Of a DNA stretch of 64,000 nucleotides, positions 24,614 through 34,389 are shown one piece after another. Every line of letters begins with the position of its first letter. Within the stretch, counting starts at the first letter, position 1. The notes below the pieces were generated by a model. That model ran no database searches and had not been told where the DNA came from. It worked only from the letters and a program-made list of their open reading frames with translations. The position numbers were made by a program, and so were the translations under genes. The stretch is from MKSF01 sp037190225 (lineage in GTDB: Bacteria > Bacteroidota > Bacteroidia > Chitinophagales > Chitinophagaceae): NCBI GenBank assembly GCA_037190225.1, contig JBBCJL010000009.1:62001-126000 (forward strand), written 5' to 3'.

Positions 24614-27600
24614 ATGAAACACACTCTATTTTCGTTGTGGATGGCTATTTTTACCCTTCTGGGGATAAAGGCAGCCTATCCGCAGAATCCATGTCCGGAT
24701 CCGGCGGGTCTGGCCCGGATAGCGTCCTCGTTCCACTCCTCGGTCATGATTGACTACCAGGGACGTGTCCGCTATTGGGGCGATGCCGCTAATCCGTCAG
24801 GGACGGGTAATGTTACCAGTCCTGCTACCTTAAGCACCAGCCTGTACTCAGGAACACCAGTGACAGTCGCGGCTGGAAGTACCGGTGCTTCGGCACATCA
24901 GTTATATCTCCTGACAGATGCCGGCCTTTATGGCTGGGGAGCCAGTAATGGTACGATCTCTCCTTCCGTAACGGGAAACACAAGAACCGATATTATTTCG
25001 ATTGCCCTTCCTCTGTCATCGCTGACAGGTACCGTAGATCTTATGGCAAATGATATCTCGTTTATCTGGGCTTCCGGAGGCGGGCTCGCCATTGTTACGA
25101 AGATCGGTAATACAGGACGTACAGACGGAGAGGTATATATCCGGAATGGCGGTTCTGGCGGCGGCTCTTCTGCCTATACCTACGGTGACGGTACTACTGC
25201 CTTCAACACATCCTGGCATAAAGTGACCACAACGGCTTCCGGCAATCCCGCGCTTACCAAGGTAAAAAAGCTGTCATACGCCCAGAAAGGTGTAATGGCG
25301 CTTACAGATGATAATAAAGTATATGCCTGGGGTGAAAGGGTTTTCCTGGGGAACGGCACCGCTTATTCGGATTACAGCCGCGCTGCGGAAATAACAGTGC
25401 CTTCAGGTATTATTCCATTGGATATCCGCATCAGCTCCGGTAGAGCGGCAAGCTGGTCTTCAACCGAAGTTGAAACATCTTCCCAGTTTATCTTAGGTCA
25501 TAACGGCAAATTATACGCTGTGGGTGAAGGATACCGTGGTATCCTGGGACAGGGAGATGAGGTAGACCATACCAGCTGGATACCGGTCAAAGGCCCATCC
25601 GGTGGCAGTACGGAGCTGACCAATGTGACACAGATCTCGAACAATAACTCCCATCTTATCAGCTCACAGGCTTATTCTATCGGTGCATTGACAAGCGATG
25701 GGGTGCTCTACCTGTGGGGAGATAATAACTATAGTATGCTGGGTGGAAGCGCTACCTCGTATAACCTTCCCAGAATACCGCCCAACTATGATGTGAACCT
25801 TGCTAAAATAGGCTACTTCCACATGGGAGGCCATACTACGGTTGCTTTCCTGAGAGGTACCAACAGGTTCTGCTATATCGGGCACCTGATCCGCGGCAGT
25901 ATGGGTGACGGAAGTACTTCAAGCGGTGAAAGACAGCAATTTGACTGTATCAATACGCCGGATGACTACTTATGTAACCCGCAGGCTCCCTTAGGTTGTG
26001 CCCTGCCTTCTGCCAATGATCTTATTGCCTCTTCTATGCGTGGCGTGCTGGCCATCAACGGGCAGCCGAGCGTGGTGTACTGGGGAGAAAGCTCCAGCTC
26101 TGCTATTGCGGGCGGACACGTACCCGATCATCGTGTGCTTTATGAATATAATGGCGTACCGAAAGGTGTGGCAGCCAGCGCTACGGGAAATGCCACTACC
26201 CAGTCCACCCAGATGTGGATACTGACCGATGAAGGTATCTGGGGATGGGGCGTAAGCGCCAATACGATCAATGCGAGCCTCTCCGGTATGGTAGGTATGC
26301 ACTATCTGGCATTGCCATCGGGAATAAATGCCGCTGATGTCAGCTTTATCCGTTCTGCACGTGGCGGCCTGGCCGTAGTAACCACTACCGGTGAAGTCTG
26401 GATCAAGGCAGGTGCGGGAAGCAGCTGTCTGGCATCAGTATATGGTGACGCCAGCGGATCACTGAATTCAAACTGGCACCAGGTGACCACGGCTCCCGGC
26501 GTACCCCTGACAGGTGTTACGGAGCTGAGCTTTGGCGGTACCGCAGCTATGGCGATCACAGGCGCCGGCCAGGTATATGCCTGGGGACAGAATGTATATC
26601 TGGGTAATAATGCGGGGGCAGCGACTTATGACCGTGCCCAGCCGGTAACATTGCATAATGATTTTACAGGTACCGTAAGACCCCGTTCGGGAGAGATCGT
26701 ACAATACGGCTCAAGAGGAGCGGTACAATTCCTGGTAGGGACCAATGGTCTTGTATATAGCTTGGGTGAAAATACGAACGGTGAGCTTGGTCTGGGTACT
26801 TCCGGTGCTCCGGAAACTAGCTGGAACCACATCTCCACCATTGCCAGTGTGAGGGTTATAAGAAGTAATAATTCCTTTGCGGATGACGGTTATTCTATGG
26901 GTGCGCTGACCTATACCGGCGACCTGTACACCTGGGGCTATAATGGTGGTACCTCTAACGGACGCATCGGCCAGGGCAACCTTTCCTATGTTACAGTGCC
27001 TACACGTCCTCCGGGCGGTACTTTCCAGAGCACTCCCATAGCCAACTTTGACATTGGCGGACGTCATATCATAGCCTTCCCTGCCACACCGGGCTTCTGG
27101 TACAGCGGGAACTATGCCAACGGTGCGCTTGCAGGCGGTAGCACCGCCAACGGAACCTATGACCAGTTTACTTTCAGGAATGTCAATATACCCAATTGTG
27201 CCGGTGCCTTATATACCATATCGGGCGGCCTGTTCAATGACAATAATGGTATGGCTGACGGCCTGGTAAACGGTACAGGCTTTAACAATCCGGGTGGCGT
27301 ACCTATGTATGCCAACCTGCTGGATGAAGGCGGGTACGTTATCAAGACAATGCCTCTGAACAGCAATGGTACCTATGAATTCTCCGGATTACCTTCTGCT
27401 AACTATACAATACAGATATCTTCCAACCCGGGTATCGTCTACCAGCCGGCTCCTGCTGAGGACCTGCATAACGACTGGAGATATACCGGTGCGCAGATCG
27501 GGCTCACGCCGGGTACGGGAATAGATCCTGCAGTGCCTAATGGCAGGCTGCCTATAGCGCTGACGGGAGATGTGAATAATGCAAACATTGGTGTCGCAGG

Positions 27601-29011
27601 ACCTTCTCCTGAAGCGCCGGATGGTGTACGCGGAATGTCAGGTAATTTATGGCACGATGGCAACGGTATGAATAACGGCAATACGGATGGTAATAAAAAC
27701 CCGATACCCGGAACGCTCTATGTCAGCCTGGTGTACCCTTATGGCAATACTGAAGAATCCATTCTTTATACTGTGCCTGTAGATGCGAACGGTGACTTTG
27801 TGTTCCCTGACGTGCCGGTAGGTAAGTGGGAGATAGTGGTGCATACCACTCCCCAGGGATCCGTGGTTCCGCAGTTGCCTTCAGGCTGGGTTCATGCCGG
27901 TGGCCAGGTAGGTAATACCAGCAACTCCGGTCTGGCTGACAGCGCAAACGGCAGGCTCATGGTGGAAATTCCTTCCAATACCAATAATGTAGCTCCTACA
28001 AAGCTTGGTATACAGCAGCCTCCTGTGGCAGAAGCCAAGACCTACCTTGTTAATAATGCAGCATTTGCCTACGCGCCAGGATTCCCGGTACTGAACGGCT
28101 ATAAGAATATCCAGATGTCTTCCACGCAGCTCACCGGCTATACTACCGGGGGATCACTCTCCGGTAATGATCCGGAAGATTGTGCCGGCCCTTCGGCCTG
28201 TAACAGTGGAACCAACAGCACTTTCACGATTGAGACCATCAAGCCCAACACCAGGCTATACTATGACTTTGGTGTAGCTAACGGAGGCATCCAGGAAATC
28301 GTACCTGGTACATCCACAGCGGTCATTACGGATTTTGATATGACCAAAATGGTGATATACGGTGCTATGGGACAGGGTGCGACCGGTAATGAGCTGGAAT
28401 TTACCTATTCCATAACAGATGCCGCAGGCGCCAAAAGTGCCCCTGTAACCTACAGCATCGGAACAAGTGAGCCATTGCCGCTGTCCCTGTTAAGCTTCAC
28501 CGGCTATGCGAGCGCCGGTACATCTGTCCTTGACTGGACAACCGCGCAGGAGAAAAATGTAAGCCACTTCAATATACTGCGAAGCAGGGATGGCAAGGAC
28601 TGGGTGAAGATAGGTGTAGTGAATGCGCGCAACTCCGCCGGTGAAAGTGCCTATACCTACGTGGACAAGCATCCTTATACCGGTACCAACCTGTATAAGC
28701 TGGGTGTAGAAGACCTGGACGGTACCCTGGCATACAGCAGGATCGTATCAGTGCTCCATAACGGCCAGGCAGGCAGGGATATCACGATCTATCCGAATCC
28801 TGCCAGCAGCCAGATCAGCGTTGCTATTGCCAATATGGATAAGCAGGAGCAGGCAACACTTACCATAACCGATGCTCAGGGTATCAGAAGGTACACAGGA
28901 AGCTGTAACGGACATTGTGATATAGATATGAGCACGTTTAATCCGGGCATGTATTTTATACAGATCAGGATAGGTGAGGAGCTGTTCACGCAGAAGATCA
29001 TTAAAAAATAA
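24614..29011 (+). CDS. Giant RCC1-repeat T9SS surface protein (paralogue 1)
   Basis: A 1465-residue secreted protein. Signal peptide 'LFSLWMAIFTLLGIKAAYPQ'. Residues ~25-455 and ~465-880 each look like an RCC1-type seven-bladed propeller, with blades of the form 'VYAWGERVFLGNG', 'LYAVGEGYRGILGQG', 'GVLYLWGDNNYSMLGG', 'LYTWGYNGGTSNGRIGQG'. The second half restarts with a phrase like the first ('IASSMRGVLAINGQ' versus 'IASSFHSSVMIDYQ'). Then come two SdrD-B-like domains ('FNDNNGMADGLVNGTGFNNP', 'LWHDGNGMNNGNTDGNKNPI'), a cadherin-like region, a Fn3-like 'LDWTTAQEKNVSHFNILRS', and a type A sorting domain from 'ITIYPNPASSQISVAIANMD'. Likely an adhesin or binding scaffold; no catalytic site seen. 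Confidence 0.85.
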   Translation: MKHTLFSLWMAIFTLLGIKAAYPQNPCPDPAGLARIASSFHSSVMIDYQGRVRYWGDAANPSGTGNVTSPATLSTSLYSGTPVTVAAGSTGASAHQLYLLTDAGLYGWGASNGTISPSVTGNTRTDIISIALPLSSLTGTVDLMANDISFIWASGGGLAIVTKIGNTGRTDGEVYIRNGGSGGGSSAYTYGDGTTAFNTSWHKVTTTASGNPALTKVKKLSYAQKGVMALTDDNKVYAWGERVFLGNGTAYSDYSRAAEITVPSGIIPLDIRISSGRAASWSSTEVETSSQFILGHNGKLYAVGEGYRGILGQGDEVDHTSWIPVKGPSGGSTELTNVTQISNNNSHLISSQAYSIGALTSDGVLYLWGDNNYSMLGGSATSYNLPRIPPNYDVNLAKIGYFHMGGHTTVAFLRGTNRFCYIGHLIRGSMGDGSTSSGERQQFDCINTPDDYLCNPQAPLGCALPSANDLIASSMRGVLAINGQPSVVYWGESSSSAIAGGHVPDHRVLYEYNGVPKGVAASATGNATTQSTQMWILTDEGIWGWGVSANTINASLSGMVGMHYLALPSGINAADVSFIRSARGGLAVVTTTGEVWIKAGAGSSCLASVYGDASGSLNSNWHQVTTAPGVPLTGVTELSFGGTAAMAITGAGQVYAWGQNVYLGNNAGAATYDRAQPVTLHNDFTGTVRPRSGEIVQYGSRGAVQFLVGTNGLVYSLGENTNGELGLGTSGAPETSWNHISTIASVRVIRSNNSFADDGYSMGALTYTGDLYTWGYNGGTSNGRIGQGNLSYVTVPTRPPGGTFQSTPIANFDIGGRHIIAFPATPGFWYSGNYANGALAGGSTANGTYDQFTFRNVNIPNCAGALYTISGGLFNDNNGMADGLVNGTGFNNPGGVPMYANLLDEGGYVIKTMPLNSNGTYEFSGLPSANYTIQISSNPGIVYQPAPAEDLHNDWRYTGAQIGLTPGTGIDPAVPNGRLPIALTGDVNNANIGVAGPSPEAPDGVRGMSGNLWHDGNGMNNGNTDGNKNPIPGTLYVSLVYPYGNTEESILYTVPVDANGDFVFPDVPVGKWEIVVHTTPQGSVVPQLPSGWVHAGGQVGNTSNSGLADSANGRLMVEIPSNTNNVAPTKLGIQQPPVAEAKTYLVNNAAFAYAPGFPVLNGYKNIQMSSTQLTGYTTGGSLSGNDPEDCAGPSACNSGTNSTFTIETIKPNTRLYYDFGVANGGIQEIVPGTSTAVITDFDMTKMVIYGAMGQGATGNELEFTYSITDAAGAKSAPVTYSIGTSEPLPLSLLSFTGYASAGTSVLDWTTAQEKNVSHFNILRSRDGKDWVKIGVVNARNSAGESAYTYVDKHPYTGTNLYKLGVEDLDGTLAYSRIVSVLHNGQAGRDITIYPNPASSQISVAIANMDKQEQATLTITDAQGIRRYTGSCNGHCDIDMSTFNPGMYFIQIRIGEELFTQKIIKK

Positions 29012-29112
29012 ATTGACCGTTAATAGTATTGCGCAGAATCCGCAACGGTTTTGTAAGGATATTATACCATTATAAGTCTCATTGAGTACAGTCTGATGGT
29101 TTGGTTCAATGG

Positions 29113-29143
29113 CCCCGGGAACGTATGTTCCCGGGGTTTTTTT
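29113..29143 (+). terminator. Rho-independent terminator after giant paralogue 1
   Basis: CCCCGGGAAC-GTAT-GTTCCCGGGG (29113-29136) followed by TTTTTTT: textbook form. It separates the two giant genes, so they are transcribed independently. Confidence 0.9.
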
Positions 29144-29359
29144 ATTTTAAGCTATCGGGAGAGGGAATTGCCAGCTGATACCCTTAGCCGCCTCTGCCCA
29201 GGACAGATGGCAATGAAGTGTTAATTTTCTGAATTGAATTGGTGTTTTTGATATTTATAAAATATTGTAATTAAGCACTGTTGTAATACAGTCGCTTGTT
29301 TCCTGCCTTGCCCAAGTGTCAAATTGTAAAATAATGTTAAATAAAATAGAAAGTATTCA

Positions 29360-29367
29360 TAAATTTG
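29360..29367 (+). promoter_or_regulatory. -7 box of the second giant gene
   Basis: TAAATTTG, an exact TAnnTTTG match, 52 bp before the ATG at 29419. No clear TTTG at the -33 spacing. The surrounding 29150-29418 gap is AT-rich with no gene. Confidence 0.4.
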
Positions 29368-29418
29368 TGCTGCTTTTTTAAACCGGAAACCATTTCAAAA
29401 ACATTTTAAAATTATAAA

Positions 29419-32400
29419 ATGAAACTGTACAACAAGGGCTTACTACTACTGATCAGTATATTTATGCTGTTCAGCAGCACATCATGGGGACAACCGCCCT
29501 GTCCTGATTTTTCCGAAAGAAGAGTCTCTTCTTCATTTCATAGCACGTTGATGATAGACCATGAGGGTAAGGTATTGGTCTGGGGAGATGGCGCGATGTG
29601 GAACTGGACTTCCGGGAACACATTTATCTTAACCCCGGCGGAGCTGCCTGCATCTTCTTTTCTCGGAACGCCCCGCGCAGTGGCTGCCGGTAGCGTGGGC
29701 GGCGGCTCTGCTACAACCTTCACGCACCAGATGTTCCTGCTGACCACGCAGGCGCTTTACGGGTGGGGGCAGAATAATGGCGGGACCATTAATCATAGCG
29801 ATGTGACCTCATCTTCCTATGCCTCCATCAGGGCGTTAACGCTGCCGCAGATCACCATAGGAGGTGTACCTCAGGCAATGCAGGCTTCTGATATCGCTTT
29901 TATTGAAGCTTCGGGAGGAGGTATCGCGATTGTAACGAAATTAAGCAGCGAAAACAGCGGCAGAACGAATGGTGAGGTATATATCCGTAACGGGGGTAAT
30001 GCGGCGTTCGGTTCGGAGCTTGGCGGTGGCGGCAGCAAATGGATATATGGTGACGGCCAGAGCGCTAATATGACCACTATGGATGCTGTCTGGCACCAGG
30101 TCCGTATCAATGCATCGACACCGCTCACCAATGTGGCACGGCTGTCATACGCCCCGAAAGCGCTGATGGCACTGACCATCAATAATGAGGTGTATGTCTG
30201 GGGAGAAAGGGTAAGGCTGGGCAACAACATACCCGCAGGTACCTACGGCAATTACAATTATGCCACTCCTATGAATTTGCCGGCAGGTATTTCTGCCATT
30301 ACTGATATAAATATTAATACCAGGTCATCCTGGCAAACGGGAACCGGAACGGGACAAAATCCTAACCCCGACCGTTGCGCGGTGATGTTCATCCTGGCCG
30401 GCGGTAAGCTATATGGCCTGGGAGACGGGATCAAGGGTGTCCTGGGACAGGGAAATGAAACTACGCAGAATAACTGGGTGATCGTTAAAGGACCGTCCGG
30501 GGGCACTACCGAGCTGGATAATATTGTACAGATATCTTCCAATAATGCCTGGACATACGCCCAGAACAATAACACTACCCACCAATATTGCGCTATAGGG
30601 GCATTAAGAAGCGATGGGCAGCTCTTTCTCTGGGGAGAGAACAGCAGGGGTATGCTGGGCAGACCCAACAGCAGCAACGCATTTTACTCACTCCCTACAG
30701 TACCTCCCAACTTCAGCGTGAACAATGCCAAGGTGGGTTACTTTCACATGGGAGGGCATACGACCATTGCCTTTCTCCAGGGCAGCAACCGTTTCTGTTA
30801 TATCGGTCACCTGGTAAGAGGCAGTATGGGCAATGGCATCAATGGTGATTCGGATAGGGAGTCCTTTGACTGTATCAATACCCCGGATGCCCATTTATGC
30901 ACACCGCCGCCGCCGATAGGCTGTGCGGAGCCATCGGCAAACGATTTTATCGCATCATCAAACTCTGCCGTCCTGGTCATTAACGGGCAGCCTTCCGTAA
31001 CCTTCTGGGGCGAGGCCTCCAGCTCTGCGGAACCGGGCGTGAATGTACCGGTAAGCAAGATTCTATATGAATATAATGGTGTGCCCAGGGGTGTGGCAGC
31101 CAGCTCGGTAGGAACCAGCGGTGCAGAGAATACGCAGATGTGGATATTGACGGACCAGGGTATCTGGGGCTGGGGCTTCAGTGCCAATACCGTAAACAGC
31201 CAGGTGAACGGGGCCGTAGGCATGACGCAATTATCCGTATTGCCTGTGGGCGTTACCGCTGCTGACATTAATTTTATCCGGTCGGCAAGAGGAGGCCTGG
31301 CGATTGTTACCAATACCGGTGAGGTATGGATCAAAGCGGGCACCAACAGCGCCTGTCATCCTGCCGTATATGGTGATAATACTACCGGCACTGCCCTGAA
31401 TACCAGCTGGCACAGGGTGCTTGTTGCCGCCAACACTCCCCTGACAGGCGTGAGAGAGCTTAGCTTTGCCGGTACGGCAGCTATGGCGGTAACTACCGGC
31501 AACAGGGTGTATGTATGGGGTAATAACGTGTACAGGGGTAATAATGCCGCTTTTGCAAGAGCAGATATGGCGGTAGATATTACGGCCAACCTGCATGCGG
31601 ATTTCGGTGCGCAGAACGTTCAGCCTAAAAGCCTGGAGATAGTACAGGCCGGCTCAGCCGGGGCATCACAGTTCCTGCTGGGCACCAATGGTTTGATCTA
31701 TGTGCTGGGATCGGGGCAGAACGGCGCGCTTGGCCTGGGCAATACGAGCGCCGTATTGACCTGGAACAAGATAACAGGCATCCCGCTGGTTAAAAAGATC
31801 CGTACAAATAACTCCTTTGCCGGTACCAGTTCGGCTCCGCAATACACTGTCGCTGCGCTGACGTCCACAGGACGGCTTTATACCTGGGGAAGCCCCCACA
31901 ACGGCATACTTGGTAATGGTGCCACATCCGGTAATGTTACCACACCGGCGGCGCGTACATTCCCTGCCGGGGTCACCTCTGTTTCCAACTTCCAGATGGG
32001 AGGCTATCATATTATTGCCTTTGCGGACGGGGCACAGGAATTCTTTTATACGGGAAGGTATAATGGCGGCGCTATGGCGAATGGCAGCGAGACCACAGGC
32101 AATTATACAACCTTTACCAAAAGTGCCGCGCAGGTGCCTAACTGCGCGGGTGCGGTCTATACGCTGGGCGGCAACCTGTTTCATGATGCCAATGGCCTGA
32201 CCGATGGCCTGGTGAATGGCAGCGGCATCAGCCAGCCGGCAGGGGTACAGATGTATGCCAACCTGCTGGATAACCTGGGCTATGTGATCGCAACTGCTGC
32301 CGTGCAGCCGAATGGCAGCTATACGTTTACCGGCGCTTACCCTTCCGGCAATTACGTGGTGCAGGTCTCCTCCGTACAGGGTACCCTTTACGAGCCTGCC

Positions 32401-34320
32401 CCGGCTACAAATATTCCCGGCGACTGGCAGTTCACGGGAGCCCAGCTGGGCACTGTTGCGCATACCGGTATCCATTCCCTGCAGAACGGCACTTTGCCTG
32501 TGAACCTGTCGGAAAACATGAACAATATCAATTTCGGCATACAGCTGCCGCCGGCTACCGCCGATAATACATTGCCGGCCCGTGGCAACCCCGGGGGCAC
32601 CAATCCTGTAGTGATCACCAATGCCTTCTTACCGAGTGATCCGGACGGCAGTATCAGCAGCATCACGATCACTGCGTTTCCATCGGATGTAACCTCATTA
32701 AGGGTCAATGACACAACTTATTATGCGAATGCGGGAGCTATACCTCCTGTATGTCCTACCAGGGTATGCAGGGTATTCCCTGTCGCTACGGGCGTGGAAA
32801 TACCGACCGGTACGTCCGGTACGCCGGTAGTTCCGGTATCTGTTGACCCGGTGGACGGCAATATCACTCCCGTTGTTATGTACAGCACCAAAGATAATGC
32901 AGGGGCTTCTTCAGGTACGCCGTCTGCCGTAAATATACCCTTACAGGTGATCACCGTGTCGGGCAAGATCTGGCACGATACAGACGGCAGCCGGACAAAG
33001 AACGGAACGGAAACCAACGTAAGCGGGCAGCCCGCCAGCAGCGCCGGTGGCAGTACAATGACCGGCAGCGCTCAATATGCCAATCTTATAGACCCGGACG
33101 GTAACGTGATAGCATCGGTAGCGATAGATGCCGCCGGCAATTATACTTTCAGCCAGGTACCCGCCGGTACGGACGGCCTGCAGATCCAGGTATCGGCCAC
33201 ACCGGGTGTTGTAAGCGACCCGAAGCCTGCTACTGTATTCCCTGCAGGCTGGGTGAATACAGGCGTGTATATCGGGCCGGGCAATGCTGCCGTTCAGTCA
33301 AATGCCGCCAACATTATTGACCTGAATACAGGAAATGCCACCATTACCGATCAGGACTTCGGGATGCAGCAGCCTCCCGTTACTTCCGGGTCGGCCTACG
33401 GACTGGCGAGCCAGCCCCAGGGAAGGGATATCATATGGCTGGATGGTACGGTACCGGCTTCTTCCGGTCCGCATCCTGTAGTAAGTCCCGTGGTCTATAA
33501 TGATCCTGATGGTCCGGCCAATGCCTTAACGCTGGTGATAACAGCCTTGCCTTATGTCGGCGTGCTGGAGACGGGCAGCCCTGTGCTGCTGTATGACGGC
33601 ACGCTTGTAAATGCTGCCAATTTCCCGGGGCTGGAAATACCCGGCTTCGATCCTTCCAGGCTGGCCCTGAAGCTCAACGGACCCGGTAATTACACCTCGG
33701 TATCTTTCGACTTCCGCGTTAAGGATGCTGCGGGCGCTTTGTCCAATACATCAGTATATACCCTGTTCTGGAATCAGCCGTTGCCTGTTACGCTTATCAG
33801 CTTCGAGGCTTACAGTAAGCAGGAGCAGGCCGTGCTGACCTGGTCCACGGCTTCCGAAGAGAATAGTAAAGCTTTCATCATTGAACGCAGCGGCGATGCC
33901 CGGAAATGGGATGTGACGGGTATGGTGCCCAGTAAAAGTGATAACGGGTGGAGCACGGTACGGCTCGATTACGGTTATACGGATATGTCACCTTTGAGCG
34001 GTCATAATTATTACAGGCTCCGCCAAACGGATCTTGACGGAAAATATACTTATTCTCCTGTGAGAATGGTATGGTTCGGCAAGCCCGGAGTAATAGCCAT
34101 TTATCCTAATCCTGCAGGCAGAAGCATCACTATCAGTAACCTGGAGGGTAATGAGCATATCGTGATTTATGCTGCTGCTGGTAAGGCTGTACATTCGTTT
34201 AAAGCGACAGCCGCTTCCGAAAGCGTTAGCCTGGAAGGGCTTGTGCCGGGAGTGTATCAGATTACCATACAGACTCCGGATAATCATATTTCCCGTTTTA
34301 AATTAGTAAAAACACACTAA
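29419..34320 (+). CDS. Giant RCC1-repeat T9SS surface protein (paralogue 2)
   Basis: A 1633-residue paralogue of the preceding gene, colinear through both propellers. Signal peptide 'LLLLISIFMLFSSTSWGQ'. Blades include 'VLVWGDGAMWNW', 'VYVWGERVRLGNN', 'KLYGLGDGIKGVLGQG', 'QLFLWGENSRGMLGR', 'RLYTWGSPHNGILGNG'. Two SdrD-B-like domains follow ('LFHDANGLTDGLVNGSGISQ', 'IWHDTDGSRTKNGTETNVSG'), with an extra Pro/Thr/Val-rich region between them (about 1020-1180) that the first paralogue lacks. Near the C-terminus 'VTLISFEAYSKQEQAVLTWS' is an Fn3-like stretch, then 'IAIYPNPAGRSITISNLEGN' begins the type A sorting domain. Probably a surface adhesin or glycan/peptide-binding scaffold exported by T9SS. 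Confidence 0.85.
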   Translation: MKLYNKGLLLLISIFMLFSSTSWGQPPCPDFSERRVSSSFHSTLMIDHEGKVLVWGDGAMWNWTSGNTFILTPAELPASSFLGTPRAVAAGSVGGGSATTFTHQMFLLTTQALYGWGQNNGGTINHSDVTSSSYASIRALTLPQITIGGVPQAMQASDIAFIEASGGGIAIVTKLSSENSGRTNGEVYIRNGGNAAFGSELGGGGSKWIYGDGQSANMTTMDAVWHQVRINASTPLTNVARLSYAPKALMALTINNEVYVWGERVRLGNNIPAGTYGNYNYATPMNLPAGISAITDININTRSSWQTGTGTGQNPNPDRCAVMFILAGGKLYGLGDGIKGVLGQGNETTQNNWVIVKGPSGGTTELDNIVQISSNNAWTYAQNNNTTHQYCAIGALRSDGQLFLWGENSRGMLGRPNSSNAFYSLPTVPPNFSVNNAKVGYFHMGGHTTIAFLQGSNRFCYIGHLVRGSMGNGINGDSDRESFDCINTPDAHLCTPPPPIGCAEPSANDFIASSNSAVLVINGQPSVTFWGEASSSAEPGVNVPVSKILYEYNGVPRGVAASSVGTSGAENTQMWILTDQGIWGWGFSANTVNSQVNGAVGMTQLSVLPVGVTAADINFIRSARGGLAIVTNTGEVWIKAGTNSACHPAVYGDNTTGTALNTSWHRVLVAANTPLTGVRELSFAGTAAMAVTTGNRVYVWGNNVYRGNNAAFARADMAVDITANLHADFGAQNVQPKSLEIVQAGSAGASQFLLGTNGLIYVLGSGQNGALGLGNTSAVLTWNKITGIPLVKKIRTNNSFAGTSSAPQYTVAALTSTGRLYTWGSPHNGILGNGATSGNVTTPAARTFPAGVTSVSNFQMGGYHIIAFADGAQEFFYTGRYNGGAMANGSETTGNYTTFTKSAAQVPNCAGAVYTLGGNLFHDANGLTDGLVNGSGISQPAGVQMYANLLDNLGYVIATAAVQPNGSYTFTGAYPSGNYVVQVSSVQGTLYEPAPATNIPGDWQFTGAQLGTVAHTGIHSLQNGTLPVNLSENMNNINFGIQLPPATADNTLPARGNPGGTNPVVITNAFLPSDPDGSISSITITAFPSDVTSLRVNDTTYYANAGAIPPVCPTRVCRVFPVATGVEIPTGTSGTPVVPVSVDPVDGNITPVVMYSTKDNAGASSGTPSAVNIPLQVITVSGKIWHDTDGSRTKNGTETNVSGQPASSAGGSTMTGSAQYANLIDPDGNVIASVAIDAAGNYTFSQVPAGTDGLQIQVSATPGVVSDPKPATVFPAGWVNTGVYIGPGNAAVQSNAANIIDLNTGNATITDQDFGMQQPPVTSGSAYGLASQPQGRDIIWLDGTVPASSGPHPVVSPVVYNDPDGPANALTLVITALPYVGVLETGSPVLLYDGTLVNAANFPGLEIPGFDPSRLALKLNGPGNYTSVSFDFRVKDAAGALSNTSVYTLFWNQPLPVTLISFEAYSKQEQAVLTWSTASEENSKAFIIERSGDARKWDVTGMVPSKSDNGWSTVRLDYGYTDMSPLSGHNYYRLRQTDLDGKYTYSPVRMVWFGKPGVIAIYPNPAGRSITISNLEGNEHIVIYAAAGKAVHSFKATAASESVSLEGLVPGVYQITIQTPDNHISRFKLVKTH

Positions 34321-34340
34321 GAGCGGATATGGAAAAAGGA

Positions 34341-34370
34341 AGAAGGGCTGCCCTCCGGGCAGCCCTTCTT
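34341..34370. terminator. Bidirectional terminator between convergent genes
   Basis: AGAAGGGCTGCCC-TCC-GGGCAGCCCTTCTT (34341-34370) followed by TTATT on the plus strand and preceded by GGAAAAAGG (giving CCTTTTTCC on the minus strand). Serves both the giant gene and the operon ending at 34390. Confidence 0.85.
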
Positions 34371-34389
34371 TTATTAGGAACAGGAATTA

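Noticed and set aside
31666..32475. 269-codon minus-strand frame within giant paralogue 2
   Set aside because: Antisense shadow of repetitive RCC1 coding DNA; similar shadows occur in paralogue 1.
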